NCBI GenBank assembly: GCA_020086605.1 | Contig: JACBWW010000017.1 | Span: forward strand, 2,718,706-2,782,705 | DNA length: 64,000 nucleotides | Source of the DNA: Lanius collurio | Taxonomy: Eukaryota; Chordata; Aves; Passeriformes; Laniidae | Reading direction: 5' to 3' | Shown here: one piece after another, positions 11,427 to 24,270 of the stretch | How positions within the stretch are numbered: position 1 is the stretch's first letter | How the letters are laid out: every line of letters starts with the position of its first letter | Program-made: the position numbers and the translations under genes | The notes under the pieces: model-generated | Databases searched by the model: none | Seen by the model: only the letters and a program-made list of their open reading frames with translations | Told to the model about the DNA's origin: nothing

Positions 11427-14050
11427 AATGGATTAGCTATTCAGTAATTATCAGAACCTCTTTTACATACAGGATTTATACAGGATTTTTTTAAATGTAC
11501 ATTTTTATTTGCTGAGTAATTTGAATTTATTTTGATACCTTTTCAGAGCCCTTAAAATGGGATTAACTAAAGAATCTAAGAACAAAATAATTTCAAATAA
11601 TCAGCATAAATAAAATCTCAGAATTGTGAAGCTTCCCTCAGCATTGCATTTATGCATTCTTAAAAATAGAAATTAATCAAGTGGTATAATAAAAAACCAT
11701 GGCTGTTTCTGGAAAATACTGAAGTTTAATGAGGCTGTGACATAAGAAAGAGAAATAAAGAGCATGAAGAGACAAAGAGATGGTCCCAAGAAACCAGTGA
11801 TAGTGTCAGTGTTACAGCTGAGCTTGTCCAACTGCAGTAATGACTGTGAGGTGCCTTGCTGCCTGTTCATGGGAAGTGTGCTTTCTTAAAGAAGGAATCA
11901 GTGAAAATACTTAGAGTATTCCTACCTCCCCACAAGTGGCAGATAAAGTCCAGTGTCAGTATCTCAGCAGTAAAAACCTTATGCTAATAGGTACAGCAGG
12001 GGATAGATCTGTGTCATCTTTGAAGACCAGAAGAAGCTGCTTTTCTAGATTGACCAAAATCCGTGGAGAAATATCCAAGGTTTGTGTAATAAGCTAATAA
12101 CTGGAGTTCATAATGAGGCCTTAATGGTATTTGACAAAACAAGAAAGGAAGAGGGACAAAAATACAATACAATAGTTACAATAATTACAATAATTACAAT
12201 GCAAGCTGATGCCCCCTAGATGAGAGTTCCAGTCCTAGATGGGAAGGAAAGGGTAAATGCTTTCATTCATACCAGAATCTTTGCATAAATCTCACATTAC
12301 TATGCAGCACATATTTGTTCTGTGTAAGCTTTCAAAACCCCCATCAGGCAGTTTGTGCATCCAAATGCATTTCTCATGAAGAAAAAAGGAATCCTAGCAA
12401 ATCATGGGGTTTTGGTGATCCCCTTGCTCAAGTATCTCATTATTCTAGGGCAGGATTTGTTAATTTTTGAGGCAAAAATTCTCCTCCTGAGCTCATCCAT
12501 CTACAGATGTATATCGTTAATCATCTAGAATTTGCACAAACTGCCTTTGATCTTTTAAAAGAACTTTTGAGAGGTACTAAAGGATCTATCAGGAACACTG
12601 TCTTCCCTTTAGTTGAACTATCTGCCTAACCTACTTCCTTGTGAGGTCATGACATCTTTCAAACATAAATCAATCTGAATCCATATTTTAGAACAACAGG
12701 ATGGCTTTGAGGTTTCAAGCTGGGTCAGTTTATGCTCTTGGAAAAACGTGGGGAATGATTTCCCTACATGTGGTTTGGTTCACATAGACCCCACCTTTTG
12801 TTATCCCATTTTGATAGCCCAAGATATGGAGGGATGGCCTCTGTGCACAGAGAAAATCTGGGTACAGGGGGAGTGAACAAGAAAGCAAAGCAATTACAGC
12901 ATGAAAGACAGTATCACAATCTAAAAAATGCCTACTCTTGATTTCTTTCCAAGCAGTGTGGTCAGAGACTGTTTTAAGGGAGAGAATGAGATGGCTTTGT
13001 GGAAAGCCTTCTGTATACCCCCAGGGTAAGAGAAAATGCTTATTTAAAGCTTTCACAAATGGATTATTTAAACTGCCAAACAAGAAGAGATTGGCAGCAA
13101 AATTGAACTTCTAAATAATACAAACCAGATGGGACACTTGTGAGAGACAGGTTATACAGGTGTTTAGAAGGAAAGCTTTTATACAACAGAGTTTCTGAAG
13201 GAAAACTGGCAGGAGGACACAAGGAGGGATGTGTGGTCAAAGCAAAAAGCTCTATGGAGATATTCTCAGAGCAGCACTTTGAAAAAATACAAGCAGTGAA
13301 AACCTACATTTATCACAGCTCAAGACATCCAAGGGTTTTCATCCTTATGCATCAAATTTAAAAGCCCAACCCATTTACTGACACACCCATTTGCAAACAA
13401 GTTATTTATCCTAAAATGAACCTTATTGAAGTGTTTACATGCATTAACCTTTCAATTATTACTGCTGGATTTTAGGAATCAAGCCCCTATTGAAAAAAAA
13501 GGAATGATAGAGACCTGTGAAACTTTATTTGATTACTCATAAACTCAAGGAGAAAATGTTGCATTAAATTACATTTTCAAAGTTGTTTTGCAGTTTTAAA
13601 GTTTAAACCACACAATCCTTATTAAGGAAGAGAAAGTTTGACACATGCATTTTGAAATAAGGTGAGAATAGTGGTGAAAATTCTACAAAGTAAATTCCAG
13701 GAACAATTGAAATTTCAAAAAATATTTCTTTTGAATCCCTTGCACAAACATCCATGTGGGAGAATTCAGTCAATGCTGTGATTTAAAGAGAAAATACTTA
13801 GTCTTTCTAATAATAGCAGAAAACATGCTCACACTTGGGCTGCATTTTTTCACCTCAGCATTCAGCTTCCATAATCACTCATTATTGATGATCCTGTTAA
13901 CCCCAATACCTCTCTTCTGTTTTTGCCCTGCTATCCTCTCTTCCAAATGAACCAAAGAAAAAGCCCTCCCAGCTTTAGAACTATAAACCTGTAAATACAG
14001 TGCTGATTGCCCCATCCTATTGCTTTTGTCCTGTCACTGGTTGCACTCAC
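11427..14050. other. Unique AT-rich sequence, no gene seen
   Basis: Nothing recognised except a short imperfect tandem array of an 'attacaata' type unit at about 12163-12200. Confidence 0.5.
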
Positions 14051-14211
14051 TTGTTGAGCATTATCTGAAGTTTCCCTCTGAACCTTGAGCTGGTTCCAAA
14101 GGCAGAGGTGCTTGGATGGAGTTTCCCTGGTTTGATGGGTTCCCTCTGGAGCTGGGACTGCTGTGACAGTGGCAAAGGCAACCTGATCTTCAGGGAGGCC
14201 TGAGGGCATTT
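14051..14211 (-). CDS. Possible 161-bp internal exon, good splice signals (weak)
   Basis: On the minus strand the acceptor TGTTTTATTTATAG (AG at plus 14212-14213) leads into a 161-base segment ending CAACAA followed by a consensus donor GTGAGT (plus 14045-14050). The segment is clearly GC-richer than its surroundings. Two of three frames are open. In one, entered in phase 1 and leaving in phase 0, it encodes a 53-residue stretch starting MPSGLPEDQVAFATV. The other gives a Ser/Gln/Lys-rich peptide. Neither is familiar. The exit phase matches the entry phase of 8531-8618. It may be a non-coding exon or chance. This is the best-formed exon candidate in the window. Confidence 0.28.
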
Positions 14212-16500
14212 CTATAAATAAAACAGTTATTAACGATGATGAAAGTTCATTATGCTCAAACCTGCAAATTTTGGAGCCAGAAGATTCTTTAAGTAATGCC
14301 TGATCAAGGCAACAGAAAGGATGGACACAAGAAGATGTTCATGGCAAAAATACTGTTGAAATCTTTAGAAAAAAGAAATAGAGGACTGAAACTGAGAGGC
14401 AGGAAGCACATTTGGTCTCCTGGTCTGTTCAGATGCTCCCTGGTTTTGTTTTTCTAAGCAATATCATCTGTCGCTGCTCCACAACTGTATTATTATAACA
14501 CTATTTGAAAGTGAGTTTTCTCACCAGGCATCATTCCAAGCCCTCACATCTGTGACTTTTATCTTGCTGCATGTTTGCTTCTAAATTTGAAAAAGGTACT
14601 TAGCTACAGGTGTTAATTCTTCCCTGGTTTAGCCCCAGGACCATTGTGAAAACAAACCTTTTTAACTTTGAGCAAAGCTGGGTATATATTAACAAAGAAT
14701 GCATTTCATGCAGCATTAGTAAATGTCTTTTTACAGAATAAGGAATAAACCAGACCATTTCAAATAGACTTAAAAAAATCTTAATGATAGAATCTTCTCC
14801 CAGCTAAATATAGTATCAAAATCTCTGTTATTTTCTTGAAAATAAAATGTAAAAATGTTATGACAGTCAACAGACATTAAAAGTACTTCTTGCTTCTAAT
14901 GAAGGATTTGTCTTCATTGAGATGCACTATTTTCACTTTTTTACCTTCATTGCCACAAGAATAATATTTTAAATGCATTTCAGGTGTGAAAAGATGCATT
15001 TAAGCCACTGATGGCAATTCCATTTTTTACCTAACGGCTTAAACTGCTGAATTTTGACAAATTTTTAAACGAGACATTATGCTGTTCAGCATTAAATCAT
15101 CTTACTGAACAGAAAGCTTAGCTTCCATATTTTAGCTTATTTTAATAAAAACAAAAATTACAAATCAGATTGGTTTACCTAATGTCAGCTGTGGAGGACT
15201 GCAGTGAAGAAAATACTCCTTTTCTGCATTTTCCTTGCTTTGTTGCTCTTTTTCTTAGTCCACTATCTACTGTTATTCTGACTATTTCTTTTTTTCATGG
15301 GATTTGTAAAAGTTCTTGGTATTCCTTGTCCTTGACATGGAAGAATCTGCTAATAAAAGATCCTGCAGCTGCTGACTGTGTAGTGTATGATCCTGTAGAG
15401 CCACTGCAGAAACTGCTCTCATCACTTGTTTGGAGGAGCAGCCCTAAAAAGCAAAAAAGCCCAACCAATCTCGAATAATTATTGTTATAAATGATCTAAA
15501 ACCATACATATTATAGTAAATTAAAAGAAATGCTGCACTTTTTTGAATTGTTAAATGCCTTTATATGCATACAAGTTCAGTAGTTGAAGCCTAGCATGCA
15601 ATTACTGTAATATGAAATTCAGGATTGATGTTTCTGACACATCCTAGTTTTAACTTATAGAAAGTCAAATGAAATCTTTGATTTATCATTTATATTAATA
15701 AAATAGCAGTAATTTTAATTACTGGGCCTATAATTATTATATTCAATAAACTCATTATGAGCCATAAAACTTTGGCATGCCCAAACACATTTTAATTTCA
15801 TATAATTAAAGACAATCCCAGAGGCTAATTTTGCCTTCCAGAACACTGAATATAAACAAGAATGTATAATTTTTACACAGGGAATGGGCTTATCTACCTG
15901 TTCCTCCATTTCTGCTCACACTTACCCTTTATTTTATGAGATGGGAAGCAATACCATGTAAAATCATGATGTTCCATTGATAATCTTTAGATGATTTGAC
16001 AAGGATAGTGTTCCTTTACAAACAAAGATGTAAAAAGGGCTTCAATAATATTTCTGAGGAGAAGCAGCCTCATCAATAGCAGACAAGAAACCTACAATTT
16101 CTGTTGTTTTCTCCTCGAGATCCCATGGGAAAGAGCTTAACATCTGTTCCAGGCTCAGAAGTTAACTTTGGATCCATAAATCCCCAAGTCTGTTTCTCTC
16201 CTGTCAGCCTCATTTCACCCTCAGTGGGCTGCCTGCAATGTACAGGGACTGGATTCAAAACAAATGGCAAGAATCACAAATTTCAGGCTGAACTGAGGAA
16301 AAGGTGTGGCTGTAGCAATAAACCCCACAGAGCTGTTCTGCAAGATTAGTTTGCTGTAGACAGGGAAGCCTGTGATACACAGAGCAGGGATGATGCTGGC
16401 AGCCCCTTTGGGGCTGAAGCTGCTCCCCTGTGACCCCAACATCCTCTCTGGCACAGCAGGAGGACATGACTTGGTACCAGAGACTGCAGGGGATGGAGAG
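14212..16500. other. Unique AT-rich sequence, no gene seen
   Basis: No repeat family or convincing coding segment. From about 16080 the composition becomes GC-richer toward the CR1 cluster that follows, with several unsupported open frames on both strands. Confidence 0.5.
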
Positions 16501-16550
16501 AGAGCCCTGAGCTGTGACAAACAGGAGAGCCCTGAGCTGTGACAAACGGG
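16501..16550. repeat. 25-bp tandem duplication, two copies
   Basis: Two adjacent 25-base units (16501-16525 and 16526-16550) share agagccctgagctgtgacaa plus the next bases and differ only at position 23 (a in the first, g in the second). It lies just outside the 3' end of the antisense CR1 copy and could be variable in length. Confidence 0.9.
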
Positions 16551-16587
16551 AGCCACTGCACACAGGGCCGTGCTGCTTCACAGTCAC

Positions 16588-17072
16588 AGCAAGGTTTAAT
16601 TTGGAAGGGGTCCTGAGGATCACCTTGTTCTACCTCCCTGCCATGGCTGGGGACACCTTCAACTTCAGGTTGCTCAGAGCCCCATCCAACCTGTTCTCAA
16701 ACACTTCCAGGAATGGGACATCCACTGCTTCTCTGGACAACCTGTGCCAGGGCCTCACCACCCTCTCAATAAAGAGTTTCTTCCTAATAGCTAAACTAAA
16801 TCTACGCTTTTTCAGCTTGAAGACATTTTTTTCCTTGTCCTATCACTCCATTCCCCTGTAAATTGTCCTTTTCCAGCTGTCCCTTAAGGCACTTGAAGGT
16901 GCTATAAGGTCTCCCTGGAGCCTTCCCTTCTCTAGGCTGAACAGCTCCAACAGCTCCAACACTCAGCCTGTCTCCACAGCAGAGGTGCTCCAGCCACCTG
17001 ACCATCTCTGTGACATCCTCTGGACTCTGTCCTGCAGGTCCATGTCCTTCCCATACTTGGGACCCCAGATCT
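16588..17072 (-). repeat. CR1 LINE 3' region (antisense), about 480 bp
   Basis: In plus orientation this is the reverse complement of a CR1 3' end. The 3' terminus is at about 16590 (tttaatttggaaggggtcct). Then come 'cctgccatggctggggacacc' near 16640, 'gccccatccaacctgttctc' near 16679, 'acctgtgccagggcctcacc' near 16740, 'ttccttgtcctatcactcca' near 16831, 'aggtgctccagccacctgac' near 16983 and 'tcctctggactctgtcctgc' near 17016. The order and spacing are those of the avian consensus, with moderate divergence and no octamer tail. Confidence 0.93.
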
Positions 17073-17218
17073 GAAGTTTTCAGTGTGTGGTTGTTCCTCT
17101 GCTGCCACAGCCAGCCCTGGGCTTCAGCAGTCCCAGCTCAAGAGGGGCTGTGTCCGTGCTGCAAAGAAACTGTGGCTATGGCACTTGCTTCTTACCTGGA
17201 AGAGGGGACTGACCCTCA

Positions 17219-17366
17219 CCTGGCTACAACCTCCTCTCAGGTACTTGTGGAGAACAATGAGATTCCCCCCTGAGCCTTGTTTTCTCTGGGCTCTTCATTC
17301 CCACCTCCCTCAGCTGCTTCCCACAGGACTTGTGCTCCAGAGCCCTCCCCAGCTTCCTCCTTGCCA
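17219..17366 (-). repeat. Second antisense CR1 fragment, different subfamily
   Basis: Starts with 'tggctacaacctcctctcagg', continues through a 'gtggagaacaatgagattccccc' block and the 'cacaggacttgtgctccaga' block near 17322-17341. This matches the 3' part of another CR1 subfamily, the one with 'ggctacaacctcctttcaggtag'. It is not a continuation of the preceding copy, so two separate insertions lie side by side in the same orientation, about 145 bases apart. The 136-codon plus-strand frame starting at 17330 begins inside it. Confidence 0.8.
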
Positions 17367-20300
17367 TGTTGGTGATCTGTGTCTTTGGCAACTCTATTAG
17401 AGAGTCACCCCTGAAAGAAATCTTTATAGAGAGGACAGATGGGTGGTATCCATATGGATCAAACAACGATCTTTGTCACCGAGTGTCCCATTTTTGTTCA
17501 AAGCAAGAAAGAAAATGGCTCAGGGAGATGGTAAGAATGCATTTAATACAACATCAGCTCTTCAGGGACTTCCCACATTTTGAAGTGCAGCTCCCTGAGC
17601 CAGAAGCACTACCCATGCCTCTGATTAGCACTGATGTGTTTCTTTCAGATCCAGAATTGTGTGAAAATCCTTCTAACAGCAGTGTAGGCTTCCTCTGGCC
17701 ATTTTCCTGGTCCTCACTTGGTGGGCCTTATTTTTCGTAAGGAGGACAGGCACAGATGTTGCCTCAAATCCAGGTGTACCATTTCTTTAATTTTTTGAGT
17801 TTAAATACTTGTTAGGGTCCTTCTCAGCTGCTGCTGACTGGAGAGATTTGTTTTCCTGTGGAAGTGACATTTTCTGAGCAAAAGCAGTGAGACTGTCCTG
17901 AGAATAATCTTTTGAGCAGCATATAAATGGAGTGATTAATCCACTGGATGCACTTCTCTGTAATTACAAGTAATTACTTTGAAGTCAAATCTGCAAATGA
18001 GAATACCTCTCTGTACGGTAGGGAAGATGTAAGAAGCAGCTGAAGTGGCTATCTTTAAAATGACATTAAATCACTGATTGTTTCCGAAGGCAGGAATAAA
18101 AAGATAAAATAGCGGTTTTTAAAGTGAACTTGTGAGTTAGCCTGACCCTCAACCTGACTCAGTAATATGATTAGGGGATATTTTAAAACATAAACTTTTA
18201 GAGATATTTAGTAATAAATTTTAATTAGGAAATAAAGTAGAAGAGTTGATTTTCTGCTGTCTACAATTTAAATGAAAGTTTAAATGCTGTTATATTTTCA
18301 AAACCCAACCCACTGATGTGTAGAAAAATCATGAATATGTATACATTTCAATATAAAGATACCAAAAATAACCTCTCTTGTATCTGTTTTGGTTTCAGTT
18401 TTATGCTTGAACATGATTCATCATTCTTCTGTCTTTTCAGTATTGCATTAATTTTTTTTTTTAGAATTTAAGACTGAATTTCCTAAAGCTGCTAATAAGC
18501 TTCTTTTCAAATGTTTGCCATCTCTTCTATTTCTGTCATACATCATTAAGGTGATCCTATACACATGTATGCTTAATTAAGGCTTTTTCTTAAAATAAGC
18601 CTTTAATCCAGAGGTGCTGGGCCTTAATTGAAACTCAGAGAAGATTAGTGTCGTCTCTTATTTTGGTTTTCACTTTTGCTGTACTTCCAACTGCTTCTAA
18701 ACTAAAAGACCTGTGTTAGCCTTAGCTGATACATGGCCAGGAAGAAATTAAAATTCATACTGCAGTCTTCTGAAAAGTAACATGCCTTAGTAATTGCCAT
18801 TTCTTATTAAGTGCCACCTTTTACCATGAGCCTCCACTTCAAATGCAAAAGGTTGCTTTAAACACTCCAAGGACATTAACATAATGAACATGCTGCCTGT
18901 TTTGAAGGTGACTAATAAGTAACTAATGATACCTGGTTTTATCCATGTGTATAATTTTTAAATGTTAATTGTATGTTTAAATAGTGCTGAAATCCCAGAT
19001 CTGTCTAGAATGATTGGCTTTTACAGAATCCTTTTGAAGAAGACTTAGGAAAAATGAGGATTTAAGACACAGATTAGCTGCACTCAATTGAGGTGCTGTA
19101 CGGTGCAGTAAATTTTAAAAGTAAGACACAGATTTAATAGCTTCTGTTCTTCTAGAATGAAATGCACCAGCCAAAGAACCAATTTATTTTCTTCTTGTAG
19201 AGCTGCAACTGGGCATGGTATTGCTAACTAGCAAAGGCAGATAGCCTGCTGTCATCAGTGGCAGGAGAGTAACTTTTCAGGGAGAGCTATTATATTTTGT
19301 GGGCTGAATGAATTTGATACAGAAAGAGCAATGCTGGGGCAAAAGTTTGAAGCAAAAATTTTAGTGTAGCAACTGTAATGAGTTTCACTGATATGGTGTC
19401 TTTATGTCATGAAACTTTCTGCCTGTAATGTGTTTTTGCACTTACTCATGTTAAAAAAGTGTAATAAAAATATGAATATAAGTGAAAGGAAAGTAATACT
19501 ATTGTGCAGGGTGGTTCAAACTGAATGGTGGTTTCTAAAAGAACATGTTATAAAAATGTGCATTGACACAATAAGTAAAGCCTGTGTGGTGAGCAGTGAG
19601 CATGGGGAGGGCTCTACCTGCCCTAAGCTTATCCCTGAAAGGGTTGTGAGGCAGGATTGTTCCAGGGATGCTGGGCTCTATCACTGCCTCCAAACAGGCT
19701 CCAGGCTGTAGACATTGAGTAGGATGGGTAAACCTTTGCATTTGTAAACATATAGATCTTTCCTCCTGGTGGAAATCAGGACATTTATGCTACTGGAAGT
19801 CTACAAGCCAGTATTTCTTCTGAGAACCAAGTGCACTGCTGCCATAAACAATGAGAGCTGAGTCTGAACGCACTAAAGAGGAATTCCAGCTTGAAATACT
19901 TCTTTTGGCTGAGGAGGGCAGGTTTTGGCAAATCTGCACATGTGAGCCCTGCTTTTGGCTCAGCCAGGAGCGCCGTGTCACAGAGCTTTGTGGTTGCCCT
20001 GTTAAAGGCTGTTTTAAGAGAACTGCGTCAGACATCCTTAATTACAAAAATAGAGTGTCTGCCCTTTCTTCTCAGCAGTTTGAAAATGTTTTACCTCATT
20101 TGCTCTTTGTTCACATGTATGAAATACATATTATTTGTACACAGGCATACTATGTATTTGTCATTGTTATGCTATTTGCTTACTGTTTGCATTTTCTGTG
20201 AATTTCTCTTAACTTTCAGGCATGTGCTTCTGACTCAGTAGGAAAGCTGAGCAATTTTAGTTTGTAAGGGTAGTAGAGATGTTATTAGGTCTCATTTAAA

Positions 20301-22464
20301 ACCCTTACAAGTCAGTGGAAAGGCTGTCACTTGTTCGTAGTTGAATTGAAACTTTGTTCTGTTGAGTAAATATTACTTCCTGCTCAGGGAGAGAAAGCTT
20401 AATTTAAAGGGAAATTTGTAGATATACATTCTTGGATCAAATTAGATTCCAACCAAAATGTGATTTCACATGTAACCATTGATTTTTATTGACCATATGT
20501 CTTAGTGAAAATCTTGTTACTCCAGTAGTGCACATAGAGTAAGGATTTATTGATCTGAAGTGCTTTATGTTTGTGAAAACTTTCAAATATTTTATGAGAA
20601 TGCACTGGCAATTGTTTAGGTAATGTTGCTGTAAAAAACCCAAAACATTTTGTTTGCAGTATTTCTGATGCCTGTGCATTAACCATGTGTGGTACGAGGC
20701 TGTGCAATGTGGTAGATGTGGGAATGTTTAGTTTTGGATCTATTTGTGAAGTGCTGTGTATGTTCTCATCTGTAATTTCCGGTCAGATTAATATTTGCTC
20801 AATGGAGATGTTTTTTGCTTTGTGGGAAATCCGTTTAATTGTGTAAAGGGTGATTTTTCTGCAAATGTGTACCATAGAGTGCAAGCCTTGAATTCGTACC
20901 ATTGCCAGCATTTAATGCACTGATATTGTTTCTTCCTTTCTGTTTGTCTTTGGAGAGGTCCTCATTCCTTGGGGATGAAGTAAATCTCTGGTTCCATCAC
21001 TGCAGCCTTCAGAATTAGCACTGAAAACACAGGATTCTTTCCCTGGGTTGATGAAAGTAATTTCTTGTTTGCTGTGTCAAACAAAGCATGCTATTTGTCA
21101 CATTGTGGTTTGTGTATCTTTTAAGAAGCTTTCAACTTTGATCTGAGCCAAGGTACACTCAGTAGCACAGATGACAGAAGTAACAAACCAGTGATGTGCA
21201 TTGTCATTCATACAAACTCTTTAAGTCAACAAATACTGAGACTTAGATGTAGAAAACCATACTGCTTTTGAGGGGGCTTGTGCATTCTTGTGAGAAAGTG
21301 AAGACCTTTGCTTTTCTTGTTTCAGACAAAGGTGTGGAACAATTTATTAGTTAAAGATTCAGTTCACTGTCTGCAATCAAAAGGTGCCTCATCTAGTCCA
21401 GATTCTGGCCCTTGCTGATATTTTCTAGGTAAACAGTTGCATTTAAAAGACATTGTAGAGATGGGCTCAGTAGCACATAAAAGCTGCTTTCTTCAAACTG
21501 TCATCACAGAGGTTTTCAGAGCATGCTTTTAATACTTCCAGAGCTGGTGTTTGTGTCTTTTTTTCCCTCTTCTCTCTCTCTCTCTTTATGTTAAATGTTA
21601 TTTGAAACAGGAGTGCTTTTTTAGATACAACTTTCACCTGCTTTTTACCTGATATGTCTGAAGGGAAATTAACCTTTTGTGTAACAAGACTGAGGGTTAG
21701 AAAATGGTTTCACAAACTTGGCATTTTAAGAGAACCCAAAAAAGACAGTTACAGAAAACCAGCAGTAGTTATGAATGGTTGTGTGATTCTGGAAGTTGCC
21801 ACATGTTAAAACTTCCTGGTTTGAGGCACGGTTTGATCACCCACTTCAACCTTCTAAGATTGTGCAAGGAATTTTATGCAGTTTAGAACTTAAACCATTT
21901 GTTTAAATCAAGTATTTCAGAAAGCCATTGAGTTTTCATGTAAAAATTTCATAACTTGGGGGAGGTTGTTTTTTCAAGTGATTAATCACCCTGACTGTTA
22001 CTCTTTATTATATCTCATTTGAATTTGTCTGGCATCAGCTTCTAGCCATTTGCTCTTTTTATGTGTCTCTCAGCTAGGCTGAAGAGCTCTTTATTAACCA
22101 GTATTATTTTCTCCTTGAAAAGATACATTAACGATGTCATCAAGTCATCCCTCAATTTCTGTTGCTAATCTGAATAGATTGGGTTTGTCAGACCACTCTT
22201 GAGACATTTGACTAGGCCTAGAATATTTTCCTTTTTTGCATTATGCAAATGCATTATCCTGTGCATTATACAAATTCTCAACTCAAAAAAATTAATGTAC
22301 TTGAGAAATAGTGTTCTGTTCTTTGTTTCACCAATTTATACAAAGCAAAAATATTTCTTATTCTTGCTTATTTCCTCAGAGAACAAAAGTGTATGCAGCA
22401 AATACCAATCTTGACAAGAAAGGATTTTTTTCCTATAATTTTGCTTTTCTTCTTGTATTTGCAG
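17367..22464. other. Long unique tract, no gene; possible conserved block
   Basis: No recognised repeat or exon. The block at about 18540-18900 has clustered homeodomain-type cores (TTAATTAAGG, CCTTAATTG, CATTAAGG) and few simple repeats, the look of a conserved non-coding element, but this is only an impression. A short (TC)n run lies at about 21570-21585. Confidence 0.4.
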
Positions 22465-22662
22465 ATGAGAATGTTCCGTTTCTTAAGTGCTCAGACCTCT
22501 AATCTTTGCAATATACCCCCAACAACAGAAGACACAATAAACAACTGCATCTGTGGTGCAGCAAGGGGAAAAGACACCTCTAAAGAAGAACATTTCCGTA
22601 AAATAATAAAACTTGAAAATACTGATATAAGGAGCTTAAAGGAAACTCTGAGTAGGGGTTAA
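22465..22662 (+). CDS. Possible terminal exon, 65 codons (weak)
   Basis: A strong acceptor (a T/C-rich tract at about 22438-22460 ending in TTTGCAG at 22458-22464) is followed immediately by ATG and 65 open codons to a TAA at 22660-22662. The peptide starts MRMFRFLSAQTSNLCN, has a central Cys pair and a Lys/Glu-rich end. It has no hydrophobic segment or domain I can name. No AATAAA follows closely, and no consensus donor lies inside. It may be a last exon of an unknown transcript or a chance frame after a good acceptor-like tract. Confidence 0.2.
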   Translation: MRMFRFLSAQTSNLCNIPPTTEDTINNCICGAARGKDTSKEEHFRKIIKLENTDIRSLKETLSRG

Positions 22663-24270
22663 TGTCTGGCATCAGGATAATGCAGGTGAAATTTATCACT
22701 TGTGAAATATGGTGCTAAGTTAAAAAATCAATGAGGTGCAATAATTCATTTCTCTATACTGTGTAAGAAAGAGATTGGGATGTGGAAGTGGGAAGCTGTT
22801 CCATAAATCCCATAGGGGTTTTTTTTAGACAAGAAAAGTGAGGAGTGCATAGGACCACGAGAGAAAATATGGGCTAAATTCTACCTTGAATAGGTCATGA
22901 GTGACAGCAAAGAGCACAAAGCAAAGGCTGTTTTCTTCTCTGGTGGGATTTTAAGGAGAATGTGAGTAAAGGTAGATGACAACATTGGTGTGTATTTTTA
23001 AAAAATAGGGGTTTATTATTCCTTCAAAGCCATTTCCTTGTAATACAAGTGTAATTAAGCTCAAATATTCAGAGGGAATTTGAAGAAGGTTTATAGTGAT
23101 AATGTGCTGAAAATTCATGAGGAGTCAGCAAGGCACGGAGGGAACAAAGTGAGAAGACAAAGATCTTATGCAGAAAGAAAGTGTTTTGGTGGCTTAGAAC
23201 TTCAGCAGAGCAGATTGTAAGGAACCACTTGCCTTATCATTTGCTGTTTACAAAGAGCAAGTGCTGCCAAAAGCAGTGATGTATATACAGGGTTTGCAAC
23301 AACCCACGGAATTAAATGACAGTGAAAGTCAGAACATGTGGCATTCGTCCAAGGAATCTGAAGGAGCTAAAGAATTGCTAACTGAATTCCTATTAAAAGT
23401 TAGGTAATTAATCAGGAAAAATGTGATACAATAGAGGAAAACTGGAGGTAGCCAGCTTCATACAAAACTGTGTTGGGGTAAGTGGTTCTGAGAATGCTTC
23501 CAGGAATTACAATGGTGAATTTCTTTTGGTGTCAGGACACTCAATTGATGAAGTCCTTGAAGACAAAAGACCCAAATCTGCAAAGAGCCTGGATAGAGTA
23601 TAATTCTAAGGAAAAATATCCCCGATTTTTGCAACAGTATATCTTGCTGCTCCAGCCTTATAACGTATTTCAAAGATTAAGAATTTAATGGAGAAGTTTA
23701 CAAGTACATATATAGTTTTAACAAAAAGACATGAGTTCCACAAAAAATACCAGACAAAGTTTTTCTAGAGAAGCTAGTAGCACAGCTCAGCATAAAAATA
23801 AAAACTTAATAGTTAAGGTGAGACAAATAAAGCCAATGAGGGGGAAAACTAGGTTAGTGATAGAAAGCAAAAGATTTCCTCAGGAAAATAAATCAGTCAG
23901 CAGGATGTCCAAGGATCATTGTAGATGCATTTAAACTACCACAGAGACAGAGCATGGGGCCACCTCATTTTCTGACACACCAGGTCTTACTCCCTGAGCT
24001 GCCCTCTGTGTGTCCCTTCCTGCACCTTCCCAAACCATGGATGCATCACAGGCCTTTTTGTGCTGCACCTGATTGGGAATCTGATTTTGGAGGAGAGGCT
24101 AGAAGTGGTGGCTAACGACATCCCAATTTGCTGATGAAACAAAATAAAGCATTTTCTCACCATGTTTCTAGGATAAAAACCCAACCTCAAACACAGGAAT
24201 GGTCAAGGGGGAAAATAGAAATGATTAGAGGCATGTGGGGAGCTTCTTTACAAGTAAATTAGCAAGAATG
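22663..24270. other. Unique AT-rich sequence, no gene seen
   Basis: Nothing recognised. Short open frames on both strands lack splice context or known motifs. Confidence 0.5.

Noticed and set aside
11189..11428. Frames of 64-79 codons on both strands
   Set aside because: Entirely within the CR1 3' untranslated region.
16221..16623. Overlapping minus-strand frames of 111 and 122 codons
   Set aside because: They depend on the 25-bp duplication and the edge of the CR1 copy; several frames are open together.
17330..17740. 136-codon plus-strand open frame with a hydrophobic start resembling a signal peptide
   Set aside because: Its start lies in the antisense CR1 fragment, and the rest shows no known motif; the apparent signal sequence is repeat-derived.
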